Below, piece after piece: positions 1-5,745 of a stretch of DNA of 10,104 nt. The position numbers were made by a program, and so were the translations under genes. Below the pieces are notes generated by a model. That model was not told the origin of the DNA. It saw nothing but the letters and a program-made list of their open reading frames with translations, and ran no database searches. Source of the stretch: JBBDIK01 sp964640385 (GTDB lineage: Bacteria; Actinomycetota; UBA4738; JBBDHU01); the NCBI GenBank assembly GCA_964640385.1, contig CAZXFL010000043.1, forward strand, positions 1 through 10,104. The letters are read 5' to 3'. Within the stretch, counting starts at the first letter, position 1; the number at the start of each line of letters is the position of its first letter.

Positions 1-1
1 G

Positions 2-94
2 TACACGGGCCATCCATCCACACCGGATGCTGAATGGGGATGGGCGAAGTTTCGTAATGCCGTTCTCGCCGCCCTCGAAGGGACCGAGCCGTGA
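2..94 (+). CDS. C-terminal fragment of an unrecognised protein
   Basis: An open frame enters from the left edge and ends at TGA 92-94, giving about 30 residues that end in AALEGTEP. No start codon lies in the frame, so only the 3' end of the gene is in the window. The stop overlaps the GTG start of the next gene (GTGA), the coupling pattern used repeatedly here, which is the main support for it being real. Third positions are mixed and the fragment is too short for a family call. Its last codons double as the ribosome binding site of the next gene, and the stretch at 71-88 is nearly repeated at 313-330. Confidence 0.5.
   Translation, partial: YTGHPSTPDAEWGWAKFRNAVLAALEGTEP
71..88 (+). repeat. 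Gene-end/ribosome-binding-site repeat, copy 1
   Basis: GCCCTCGAAGGGACCGAG (71-88) matches 313-330 at 16 of 18 positions, the first 12 identical. In both places it encodes the C-terminus of a small gene (ALEGTE or ALEGVE) and supplies the AAGGG ribosome binding site of the following gene. Confidence 0.55.
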
Positions 95-333
95 CCCTCG
101 ACCGTGAAGCCGCCCGAGCGCGGCACTGGGCCAAGCTGATGCGCGACGGCAGGACCGTCTGTGGGCGCGAGCAAGCCATCTGGCCCTGCGACGCCGCGCA
201 AGCCCTCGACGCCCTCGCGGCAGCGGAGGCCCGCATCGCGACACTGGAGCGGCATGCCCTCGATGTCCACGGCGGCATCTGTTCATGCTCGGCCGAGATC
301 GAGCGCCGCTCCGCCCTCGAAGGGGTCGAGTAG
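91..333 (+). CDS. Small unrecognised protein with Cys pairs, 80 aa
   Basis: The GTG start at 91 overlaps the preceding stop and has AAGGGA at 78-83, seven bases upstream, as a ribosome binding site. The product is 80 aa. Residues about 35-60 are Ala/Leu/Glu-rich and probably form a helix or short coiled coil (ALDALAAAEARIATLERHAL). Four cysteines (C24, C33, C64, C66) with His55 and His60 could bind a metal, but the spacing matches no finger I can name. The C-terminus SALEGVE resembles the C-terminus of the preceding fragment (AALEGTEP). It lies just upstream of the packaging genes, in a stretch of small genes. Function unknown. Confidence 0.6.
   Translation: MTLDREAARARHWAKLMRDGRTVCGREQAIWPCDAAQALDALAAAEARIATLERHALDVHGGICSCSAEIERRSALEGVE
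313..330 (+). repeat. Gene-end/ribosome-binding-site repeat, copy 2
   Basis: GCCCTCGAAGGGGTCGAG (313-330) is the counterpart of 71-88. It ends the 80-aa gene and provides AAGGGG before ATG 335. Confidence 0.55.
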
Positions 334-334
334 A

Positions 335-541
335 ATGTCTGCTATGGCGCAGACGATTGAGCATGTCCCCGCGGTTCCGAACCTCCTCTCGGAGCCGCAG
401 ATCGCGGAGGCTGTGGGCACAGCCCTTGCGATCCTTGCACCCGGCGAGCGTGTAGTGGCTCACGCTCCCGGGTGCCACCTCCTCCGGTGCGGGGAGTGCT
501 CCTGCACCCCGTTCTTCACCGAGCGGATGGGTCGTGCGTGA
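335..541 (+). CDS. Small Cys-rich protein, 68 aa
   Basis: ATG 335 is preceded by AAGGGG at 320-325. A second in-frame ATG at 344 is an alternative start. The 68-aa product has an N-terminal part that may be helical (residues about 17-35) and a Cys/His cluster near the end: C47, H48, C52, C55 and C57 (CHLLRCGECSC). That density suggests a small metal-binding or redox site, but no family is recognised. The stop (539-541) overlaps the GTG start of the next gene as GTGA. The frame stays open upstream to 161, inside the previous gene, but that extension is rejected because the 91-333 frame is the better coding frame there. Function unknown. Confidence 0.55.
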   Translation: MSAMAQTIEHVPAVPNLLSEPQIAEAVGTALAILAPGERVVAHAPGCHLLRCGECSCTPFFTERMGRA

Positions 542-852
542 CGAAGATCACCGCCGAGATGGTCCCCCAGGAGGCCCCGAAGCGACGCCTCCCCCGGCTG
601 CCGGTTCGTCCGCCGACCTGGACGATCACGGCCTCCCGGGCGGCCTTCCTCGTCCTCGCTGGCCTCGCCGCCGTCGCGGCGCCCGAGCCGTGGATGCGGG
701 CGATCCCCGCCATCCCAATCGTCATCGTGTGCTACGTCGTGGGGTGGTTTGATGGTCGTCGTGCCCTCGCTCTTGAACTCATCGGCGGTCGACGTGACGA
801 TCGCGGATCTCGACCGGCTCCTCCAGTCGGAGGCGAGCCGGAAGGCGACTGA
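538..852 (+). CDS. Small two-helix membrane protein, 104 aa
   Basis: The GTG start at 538 is coupled to the previous stop (GTGA). The 104-aa product has a basic N-terminus (KRRLPRLPVR at residues 15-24), a first hydrophobic segment at about 28-48 and a second at about 53-71 (IPAIPIVIVCYVVGWF), then a hydrophilic, charged tail. Basic residues at both ends predict both termini in the cytoplasm. Two helices in a small phage protein fit a holin-like or other inner-membrane role. However, no endolysin lies nearby and many phage membrane proteins have this shape, so I do not call a holin. The last 34 codons overlap the next gene out of frame, and in that overlap the other frame has the stronger G/C third-position signature. 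Confidence 0.55.
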   Translation: MTKITAEMVPQEAPKRRLPRLPVRPPTWTITASRAAFLVLAGLAAVAAPEPWMRAIPAIPIVIVCYVVGWFDGRRALALELIGGRRDDRGSRPAPPVGGEPEGD

Positions 853-1078
853 CCTCAAGGGGCTGGAAGCTGCCGTAGGGCGGCTCGACGCCCTCTCGTT
901 CGTCGCCGACGAGCCCGTGCGGGAAGGTCGGGGACCCACCGGGGCTCATACCCCCGGGCAGGCCGGTTCGACTCCGGCTCCCGCGACACCCTACGTCGCC
1001 CTCCCCCAGCGGACGACCCACGGAGGCCCGTTCGGCCCGAAGGTGCGCGCCAAGCTGATCGCCGAGGCGCTCCGATGA
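752..1078 (+). CDS. Unrecognised 108-aa protein; ORF spans a tRNA-like sequence
   Basis: The start is taken as ATG 752, with GGGGTGG (741-747) just upstream; a TTG at 749 and a GTG at 761 are alternatives. The first ~50 residues (VTIADLDRLLQSEASRKATDLKGLEAAVGRLDAL, split between residues about 14-47) look like an amphipathic helix or coiled coil and use G/C-ending codons strongly. The middle (about 918-986) folds on the DNA level into a tRNA-Met-like cloverleaf; there the protein is low-complexity Pro/Gly/Thr and codon bias weakens. The last ~20 residues (KVRAKLIAEALR) look like coding sequence again, and the stop overlaps the next start as ATGA. Either the whole ORF is translated across the tRNA-like insert, or the true gene is shorter and a tRNA gene or remnant sits between two genes. 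Function unknown. Confidence 0.5.
   Translation: MVVVPSLLNSSAVDVTIADLDRLLQSEASRKATDLKGLEAAVGRLDALSFVADEPVREGRGPTGAHTPGQAGSTPAPATPYVALPQRTTHGGPFGPKVRAKLIAEALR
918..986 (+). tRNA. tRNA-Met(CAU)-like sequence with reduced D arm (possible remnant or att core)
   Basis: Three canonical stems can be drawn. The acceptor is TGCGGGA (918-924) with TCCCGCG (979-985), seven pairs including one G-U at the end. The anticodon stem is CGGGG (940-944) with CCCCG (952-956), around loop CTCATAC, which puts CAT after T33 and before A37. The T stem is GCCGG (962-966) with CCGGC (974-978), around loop TTCGACT, which matches the conserved TTCGANT. The variable loop is five bases. Consecutive G-C pairs flanking a CAU loop are a hallmark of bacterial initiator tRNA. 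The D arm is abnormal: GGTC (926-929) with GACC (933-936) around only three G residues, so the total length is 69. The usual T8 is absent, and discriminator A986 is followed by CACC, so 3' CCA is not encoded. It overlaps the ORF at 752-1078. It could be a divergent tRNA, a decayed copy, or tRNA sequence acquired at an attachment site. Established: tRNA consensus. Inferred: function. Confidence 0.5.
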
Positions 1079-1590
1079 CCCCTACCCTGACGCCCCGGTC
1101 GCGGAAGTGCGCGATCTGCAAGTCCGTCGCCAAGGTCGAGGACGTGACGGTCCGCCTGTTCGGCCCCGACGGCGAGCGGTTGCCCCCGAAAGAGGCCGTG
1201 GAGTACCTCTATTCGATCGGAATGACCGGGACCCGCCAGACGATCTACCGGCGGATCAACGAGCACGCGAAGCACGTCCAGCGGGCGCTCGCGAACCCGC
1301 CCGCCGTCGTCGAGCCCGGGTCGATGACTCCGACAGCCCCCGTGGGCGGCCTGCCGGGGTGGGTGAGCGTCACCGAGCAGGGGATCGCGGTCGGGATGGA
1401 CGCGCTCTCGCTCGTCGCCTCGCGGATGGGCGACATGGAAGACCGCGACCTCATCGCCGTTGCGAAGATCGGCCAGAACGCCGCCGCGAAGTGGGGCGAC
1501 TGGGAGGCCAAGGGCCGCAAGCTGAACCAGGCCGACGCGATCCTCAAGATCGCGAGCGGGTTCACCCAGGCTCCTGAGCAAACGGAGTGA
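1075..1590 (+). CDS. Putative terminase small subunit, Zn-HTH type, 171 aa
   Basis: In tailed phages the small terminase binds the packaging site and loads the large subunit. Support is positional (directly upstream of and overlapping the large terminase at GTGA 1587-1590) and structural. Residues 12-15 form CxxC (KCAICKS). After a ~48-residue span comes a helix-turn-helix-like segment (TGTRQTIYRRINEHAKHVQR, residues 51-70) ending in H64-x2-H67. This Cys pair plus C-terminal His pair around a DNA-binding helix resembles the common phage/bacterial proteins that start CxxC-HP and end RHxxxH. Residues 100-165 are mostly helical and could drive oligomerisation. Length 171 aa is normal for small terminases. 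The start is ATG 1075 with GAGG at 1064-1067 upstream, coupled to the preceding stop. A generic regulatory HTH protein is the alternative. Confidence 0.65.
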   Translation: MTPTLTPRSRKCAICKSVAKVEDVTVRLFGPDGERLPPKEAVEYLYSIGMTGTRQTIYRRINEHAKHVQRALANPPAVVEPGSMTPTAPVGGLPGWVSVTEQGIAVGMDALSLVASRMGDMEDRDLIAVAKIGQNAAAKWGDWEAKGRKLNQADAILKIASGFTQAPEQTE

Positions 1591-2287
1591 GCGCGCTGGA
1601 GATCCCAGCCGAGGCGCAGGCGTGGATCGAGGCGGGGCGGCACGATGTCCACCTGTGGGCCCTGCGGGGCCTCGGGATCGACCTCCACGAAGCCCAGATC
1701 GAGGCGGCCGTCGCCACGATCGCCGGAGATGCCCAGTACGACCTCTTGACATGGGCCAATCGGGCGGGAAAGACAACGCTCGTTGACATCCTCCACATGC
1801 ACCGCCTGTTCTACAAACTCGGGGTCGAGCCCGCGCGCCCGGGCGACCAGCGCAGCTTCGAGCGGTGGCTCCTCGTCGACTATCGGACGCTGCACTCGGC
1901 GCCGCTGAGCCGCCTCGCCGGCCGGGCGCACCAGGTCGCGACCGAGATCATCAAGGGCGTCTCCCCGGCGCAGAGGGACCGGGAGAACGGCGGCTACCGG
2001 CCCTCTCCGCTGGCCCCGTTCTTCTCGACGACGCGAGAGCGGATCGAGACGGGCGCCGACAAGATGTTCCTGCGTTGCATCACCGGGGGCATCTGCGAGT
2101 TCGACACGACCGAGGGCGGCGGTGGGCGCCTCGAAGGCGTCGCCTATCGGTTCATCAGCTGGGACGAGTGGCCGCAGCAGGAGGCGGCCGACAAGGCCGA
2201 GGCGATCCGCAACATCCTGACCCGCCTGACGAACCGCGCGGCCGACTTCGATGCGGTGATCCTCCTCACCGGCACGATCACGCCCGA
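1587..2287 (+). CDS. terL: Terminase large subunit, N-terminal ATPase part (truncated by gap)
   Basis: This is the motor that cuts concatemeric DNA and pumps it into the procapsid through the portal. The visible 233 residues hold the ASCE ATPase signatures in order. H34-Q37 precede the P-loop region, Q37 as a possible adenine-contact residue. Walker A is WANRAGKTT (residues 56-64), the ANRxGKT form typical of phage terminases. Walker B is YRFISWDEW (187-195), with D193 and catalytic E194. The coupling motif is LLTGTITP (226-233). The RNase H-like nuclease domain should follow, but the N block starts at 2288. The GTG start at 1587 overlaps the upstream stop. Family members are usually about 450-600 aa, so a nominal 100-base gap is too short for a complete gene; the gap is probably larger than drawn. 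The family call is firm; the C-terminus is unseen. Confidence 0.9.
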
Positions 2288-2387
2288 NNNNNNNNNNNNN
2301 NNNNNNNNNNNNNNNNNNNNNNNNNNNNNNNNNNNNNNNNNNNNNNNNNNNNNNNNNNNNNNNNNNNNNNNNNNNNNNNNNNNNNNN
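2288..2387. other. Assembly gap (100 N) inside the large terminase gene
   Basis: There are exactly 100 consecutive N. The round length is the usual placeholder for a scaffold gap of unknown size, so reading frame and distance cannot be trusted across it. The missing terminase nuclease domain suggests several hundred bases or more are absent here, perhaps including other genes. Confidence 0.95.
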
Positions 2388-2480
2388 GCCTACGTCGCCT
2401 ACCGCAAGCGGCGCGCGAAGACGCACCGCGAGAAGGGGACCCGGTTCGCCGTGTTCGCCGGGAGGGAGTATGGCAGCTAG
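2388..2480 (+). CDS. C-terminal fragment emerging from the gap (terminase end or other gene)
   Basis: An open frame leaves the gap and ends at TAG 2478-2480, giving 30 residues rich in Arg and Lys (AYVAYRKRRAKTHREKGT at the start, ending FAVFAGREYGS). It is in frame with the terminase only if the gap is really 100 bases, which is doubtful. It may be the true C-terminus of the large terminase, since basic tails occur there, or the end of an unseen gene. It overlaps the next start by 11 bases and contains that gene's ribosome binding site (GGGAGGGAG, 2460-2468). Confidence 0.5.
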   Translation, partial: AYVAYRKRRAKTHREKGTRFAVFAGREYGS

Positions 2481-3198
2481 GGGCCAGTTCGGCTCGTCGA
2501 ACCTCTCGCCTTTCGGTGGCGGCGCGCTCAACCTCGATCAGCTGTACGCTGTTCAGCCGAACACTGTTCAGCCGGACACCAGCGGGCTCGCCAGCCTCGG
2601 CCTGACCCCCGAGCAGATCGCGAACATCCTCTCGCAGACGCAGGGCGACTTCGCCCGGAACCCGAACCCGGCGCCTGTCGCCGGAAGCACCGGGGCAACG
2701 TCGCGCTACGGGACGCAGCAGAACCCCGACGGCTCGATCCCGATGCCCCACCCCGAGCGGCTGGCGGGGATCGTCGAGCAGATCACCCCGCAGATGGTGA
2801 ACGCCTACAACGAGCAGACCGGGCAGTCGGGCTACACCCCCGACGAGATCTACCAGCGGGCCCTCCAGCACCTCACGATGGAGATTGGCGCCACCGGCAT
2901 GAACTACCAGGAAGCCGCGCAGGCGGCGCTCCAGTACGCGCAGGGCGCCTACCAGGGCAACGCTGCGCCCGGCGTGTCTGCCGAGCAGCAGACGCTCCTC
3001 CAGCGCGTTCAGGCGAACCCCGGCAACGCGGCGGCCAACGCAGTCGTCGGGGCGTCGACGGCGTACCAGAACTACATCGCCTCCAACACGGCCTCCTCGC
3101 CGGAGGAGTACCGCATCCGCCAGCAGGCGGCCGAAGGACGCGGCGACGCGGCGCTCAAGAGCTTCTACGCGGCGATCGCCGCCGGCAAGACCTTCTAG
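2470..3198 (+). CDS. Unrecognised 242-aa protein, probably virion-associated
   Basis: The start is ATG 2470, with the purine-rich GGGAGGGAG (2460-2468) immediately before it. The N-terminus MAARGQFGSSNLSPFGGG is Gly/Ser-rich and resembles the N-terminus of the 976-aa protein at 6153. Residues 26-36 carry a duplicated VQP(N/D) unit from a 15-bp tandem repeat. A Pro/Gly/Gln-rich linker follows (to about 95). From about 100 to the end it is mostly helical, with many Gln, Ala and Tyr (EIYQRALQHL, EAAQAALQYAQGAYQG). There are no Cys, membrane segments or catalytic motifs that I recognise. It lies between terminase and portal, where a scaffold, capsid-associated or internal protein would be plausible. 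Its composition fits a structural or disordered assembly protein, but this is inference. Confidence 0.7.
   Translation: MAARGQFGSSNLSPFGGGALNLDQLYAVQPNTVQPDTSGLASLGLTPEQIANILSQTQGDFARNPNPAPVAGSTGATSRYGTQQNPDGSIPMPHPERLAGIVEQITPQMVNAYNEQTGQSGYTPDEIYQRALQHLTMEIGATGMNYQEAAQAALQYAQGAYQGNAAPGVSAEQQTLLQRVQANPGNAAANAVVGASTAYQNYIASNTASSPEEYRIRQQAAEGRGDAALKSFYAAIAAGKTF
2549..2578 (+). repeat. 15-bp tandem duplication in a coding region
   Basis: CTGTTCAGCCGAACA (2549-2563) is followed directly by CTGTTCAGCCGGACA (2564-2578), 14 of 15 matching. It is in frame and duplicates a VQP(N/D)T pentapeptide in the linker of the 242-aa protein. It looks like a recent slippage event in a tolerant region. Confidence 0.75.
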
Positions 3199-3202
3199 GA
3201 GG
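3197..3202 (+). promoter_or_regulatory. Strong Shine-Dalgarno, AGGAGG
   Basis: A perfect AGGAGG overlaps the TAG stop of the upstream gene (3196-3198) and sits five bases before ATG 3208. It is the best ribosome binding site in the window, which suggests the small beta-rich protein that follows is made in large amounts, as expected for a virion decoration protein. Confidence 0.85.
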
Positions 3203-3207
3203 CAGAC

Positions 3208-3471
3208 ATGCATGGCCCCTACAGCTACAAGCACATCGCGGGTGCGGCCACGACGGCGGTTCTCGCCAAGACCGGGACGCTCCACGCGATCGTCGTGAAC
3301 ACGCTGGGAGCCGGCACGATCACCGTCAACGACACGATCGGCACGATCGCGCTCCTCAAGGCGAGCATCCCCGAGGGGACGTACCTGTTCGATGTGAGCT
3401 GCGTCGGCAAGATCGAGGTCGTCACCGCCGCCGCTGCCTCGGATCTCACCGTCTCCTATCTGGCGGGGTGA
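3208..3471 (+). CDS. Small beta-rich protein, 87 aa, likely virion decoration/surface protein
   Basis: ATG 3208 follows a perfect AGGAGG. The 87-aa product is dominated by alternating hydrophobic and Thr/Val/Ile strands: GTLHAIVVN (23-31), GTITVND (36-42), GTIALLKASI (45-54), GTYLFDVSCVGKIEVV (57-72), SDLTVSY (78-84). Small phage proteins with this pattern (x-G-x-LH-x-I-V-V, D-x-x-G-T-I, a DV-x-x-x-G-x-L/I segment, S-D-L-T-V-S-Y) are common in virion gene clusters, and I infer a beta-sandwich exposed on the head or tail. It is paralogous to the C-terminal third of the next protein, and both start M-x-x-P-(Y/F)-S-Y-(K/R). No signal peptide or catalytic site is seen. The exact role (head decoration, fibre, stabiliser) is unresolved. 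Confidence 0.75.
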   Translation: MHGPYSYKHIAGAATTAVLAKTGTLHAIVVNTLGAGTITVNDTIGTIALLKASIPEGTYLFDVSCVGKIEVVTAAAASDLTVSYLAG

Positions 3472-3476
3472 CGGCC

Positions 3477-4052
3477 ATGTGCAAGCCGTTCTCCTACCGG
3501 CGACTCGCCTCGATCACCGCGGTCGCCAACCGCTTCGTCGTCTCGGCCAACATGTTCAACGGGTCCTACACGATCGCGAACGCATCCTCGGCCGACGGTC
3601 GGGCGAGAAACGTCACCGTTCTCCAGTCGATCGTCGCGACCGGCACCGACACGTCGGGCACCGTGCTCGTCACCGGGACCAACGTGGACGGCAAGGTCCA
3701 GACCGAGACGCTCACCCCGGTCGGCGGCTCGACCGTCTCGGGCACCCTCCCGTTCCTGACCGTCACCTCCATCGTCGGCTCAGGCTGGGTCATCGCGGGC
3801 GGCAACGACACGATCGTCTTCGGGACCGGAGTCATGGTCGGCGTCAGCGCCCACTCGGGCCACCTGCACACGATCGTCGTGGGGACGACCGCGGCGGCGG
3901 CCGTCACGGTCGCGGATGCCCTCGGGACCATCGCGATCCTCAAGGTGTCGATCGTCGAGGACACGCTCCTCTGGTACGACGTGGCGTTCGTGGGGCGCCT
4001 GACCGTCAACGTCGGCGGCGCGTCTGACCTCACCGTCACCTACCGAAACTAA
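3477..4052 (+). CDS. Two-domain beta-rich protein, 191 aa, likely virion decoration/surface protein
   Basis: ATG 3477 is chosen over GTG 3468 because the resulting MCKPFSYRR aligns with MHGPYSYKH of the upstream paralogue and because GGGG (3465-3468) is then well spaced; the GTG would give three more residues and a GTGA overlap. Residues about 20-120 form a first Thr/Val-rich beta domain (NVTVLQSIVATGT, GTVLVTGTNVDGKVQTETLT, LPFLTVTSIV, DTIVFGTGV). The pattern of 'vtvtGtd-xGxxxtEtlt' then 'F-x-tVtsI' is familiar from phage virion proteins. Residues 122-191 repeat the fold of the 87-aa protein (GHLHTIVVG, LGTIAILKVSI, VGRLTVNV, SDLTVTY). The pair probably arose by duplication plus fusion to a second domain. 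The position just before the portal supports a particle component. Confidence 0.75.
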   Translation: MCKPFSYRRLASITAVANRFVVSANMFNGSYTIANASSADGRARNVTVLQSIVATGTDTSGTVLVTGTNVDGKVQTETLTPVGGSTVSGTLPFLTVTSIVGSGWVIAGGNDTIVFGTGVMVGVSAHSGHLHTIVVGTTAAAAVTVADALGTIAILKVSIVEDTLLWYDVAFVGRLTVNVGGASDLTVTYRN

Positions 4053-4064
4053 AGGCGGCGAGTC

Positions 4065-5640
4065 ATGGCGCTCGACCTCACCGACAAGGCGCTCAACGAC
4101 CGGATCGACGCGCTCCACACGGGGTTCGCCGGCTACAGCGCCCGTGTCCGCGAGCGGAACACGGCGTACCTGCGCGCCTTCTCGCCCCAGTTCGAGTCGC
4201 GCCTCGGCGAGCATGACCAGTGGCGCGAGGAGATCAAGGCGAAGGACCAGGGCCACACCCGGTCCTCGTTCCAGATCGCCCGTCCGGTCGTCGAGCTGTG
4301 GACGGCCCTCGAAGCGTCCGAGTTCCCGTCGATCCGCTGGCAGGACGAGTTCGTCCCCACGCCCGCCCCGTCGCTCGATCCCGTCGAGCAGGAGGAGCGC
4401 CAGACGACGCACAAGGCGCAGAAGCTCGCCGCCCGTCACATCGCGACGCTGCGCGAGGAGGGTGTCCGTCGGCAGATCAGGCGCGCCGGGCTGAAAGTCC
4501 ACCACTTCCGGGCGACCCGCCGCAAGAACCTGTACGGGCACTCGTGGCTCAAGCTCGTCCCCGACCGCAAGCGAAAGACGTTCCGGGCGCTGAGCAAGAT
4601 CGACCCGGCGACCGTCTACCCGATTTGGTCGGCCTGGGACGAGCGCAAGCTCGACGCCGTGCTCGTCGCCTACCGCAAGTCGGCCCGCAGCGTGGCGACC
4701 GCGTACCCCGGCTCGATCAAGTTCGACCCGAACGACCCGGCGCGGGTCGACGCCGGCTCCTTCTACCAGCCGTCCTCGGACGCGGTGACGGACCACGACC
4801 AGAGCCTCGTGTGGGTCGAGGACTACTGGATGCTCGACGAGGAGTTCGCCGAGGAGGTCGCCGACGACGCCGAGCCCGTCAGGAGCAAGGTCGTCAACGC
4901 GATCCGCGTCAACGGGAAGATCGTCCAGAAGGTCGAGTACCCCGGCTGGAAGGCGATCCCCTACTTCCTCTACGAGAACGAGAACGAGCGCGACCACCTC
5001 GGGTTCTCGGACGTGGGCACGATCCTGCCGATCCAGGACGGCCTCAACCGCTTCCTGTCCCAGCAGCAGGACGTGATCGAAGGCGAGTCCCGCCCGCGGT
5101 TCAAGTACCGCGGCGACGCGGAGCGGACGATCTCTCTCGGCGAGGAGGAGGTCATCAGCCTCGACATGGACGAGGACATCGAGCAGATCGCCGTCCGGCT
5201 CGATGTGTTCCCGACGCAGGTCCACGGCACGCAGCTGTTGGAGATCCTCGCCCGCTCCACCGGACTCAACGACTCGGTGTGGGGGCGGATCGTCGCCTCG
5301 CAGAACTCCGGCCGCGCCCTCGCGACCGCGTGGCGCTCGGTGGCCGCCCGCCTCGTCCCGCGCCTCAATAGCGCCACGGAGTCCGTGATGGACGAGGTGA
5401 CGTTCATCGTCGACATCATGGAGCTGTACGACTGGAACGGCGGCAAGCGGCTGTACGCGGGCGACCGCGACTTCGAGCCCGACTTCCCCAACCAGGAGCC
5501 ACGCGACTTCCTCGAAGTGGCGACGCACGCCGTCAACCTCTACAACGCCGGCGCCATCGACCAGGTGAAGATGATGGAGCTGACCGGCGAGGAGAGCCCC
5601 GACGAGATGCAGGAGCGCGTCCGCGCGGACTACATGGACG
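4065..5640 (+). CDS. Portal protein (C-terminus lost in gap)
   Basis: The portal forms the dodecameric ring at one head vertex through which DNA enters and leaves and onto which the terminase docks. ATG 4065 has AAAGGCGG (4051-4058) upstream, overlapping the previous stop. The 525 visible residues follow the portal pattern. An N-terminal helical region contains RPVVELWTALEASEFPSIRW (74-92). A mixed wing region has a YxEDYW-like part (WVEDYWMLDEE, 250-260). Then IPYFLYENENERDHLGFSDVG (298-318), DGLNRFLSQQQDVIEG (325-340) and SRPRFKY (342-348) match the typical 'G-x-SD-x-x-x-I-x-x-x-Q-x-x-x-N-x-x-x-S' and 'P-x-x' stretch. SGRALATAWRSVAARLVPRL (415-434) is the expected stem/crown helix, and GAIDQVKMMELTGEESPDEMQERV (496-519) is a usual near-C-terminal segment. 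The frame enters the N block at 5641, so the end is unseen and may join the proline-rich frame beyond. Confidence 0.82.
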
Positions 5641-5740
5641 NNNNNNNNNNNNNNNNNNNNNNNNNNNNNNNNNNNNNNNNNNNNNNNNNNNNNNNNNNNN
5701 NNNNNNNNNNNNNNNNNNNNNNNNNNNNNNNNNNNNNNNN
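5641..5740. other. Assembly gap (100 N) at the 3' end of the portal gene
   Basis: There are exactly 100 N, again a placeholder of unknown true length. The portal frame (starting at 4065) and the frame that leaves the gap (through ATG 5746) differ if the gap is taken as 100 bases. A gap of another length could make them one gene, or hide further genes. Confidence 0.95.
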
Positions 5741-5745
5741 GCGCG

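Noticed and set aside
538..852. Calling the two-helix membrane protein a holin
   Set aside because: There is no endolysin, spanin or other lysis gene nearby, and two short hydrophobic segments alone do not identify a holin.
1587..2480. A single 297-aa terminase read straight through the first gap
   Set aside because: The gap length is a placeholder. A 297-aa large terminase would lack the nuclease domain, so the two sides are annotated as separate fragments.
2965..2979. APGVS codons inside the 242-aa protein (residues 166-170), with an 11-base match to the junction repeat
   Set aside because: It is internal rather than C-terminal, the match is short, and common Ala-Pro-Gly codons in GC-rich DNA make this likely by chance.
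3468..4052. GTG 3468 as the start of the two-domain beta protein
   Set aside because: The overlap pattern GTGA is attractive, but the ATG at 3477 gives an N-terminus that aligns with the upstream paralogue and a better-spaced ribosome binding site. The difference is three residues.
4220..5371. Second + strand frame of 383 codons inside the portal gene
   Set aside because: It is an Arg/Pro/Gly-rich alternative frame with no ribosome binding site of its own; the portal frame carries recognisable family motifs over the same DNA.
3780..5528. Long minus-strand ORF (582 codons) opposite the portal and beta-protein genes
   Set aside because: It is the antisense of well-supported + strand genes. 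High-GC coding DNA creates long open antisense frames, and the product is Arg/Val/Asp/Leu-rich with no domain pattern.
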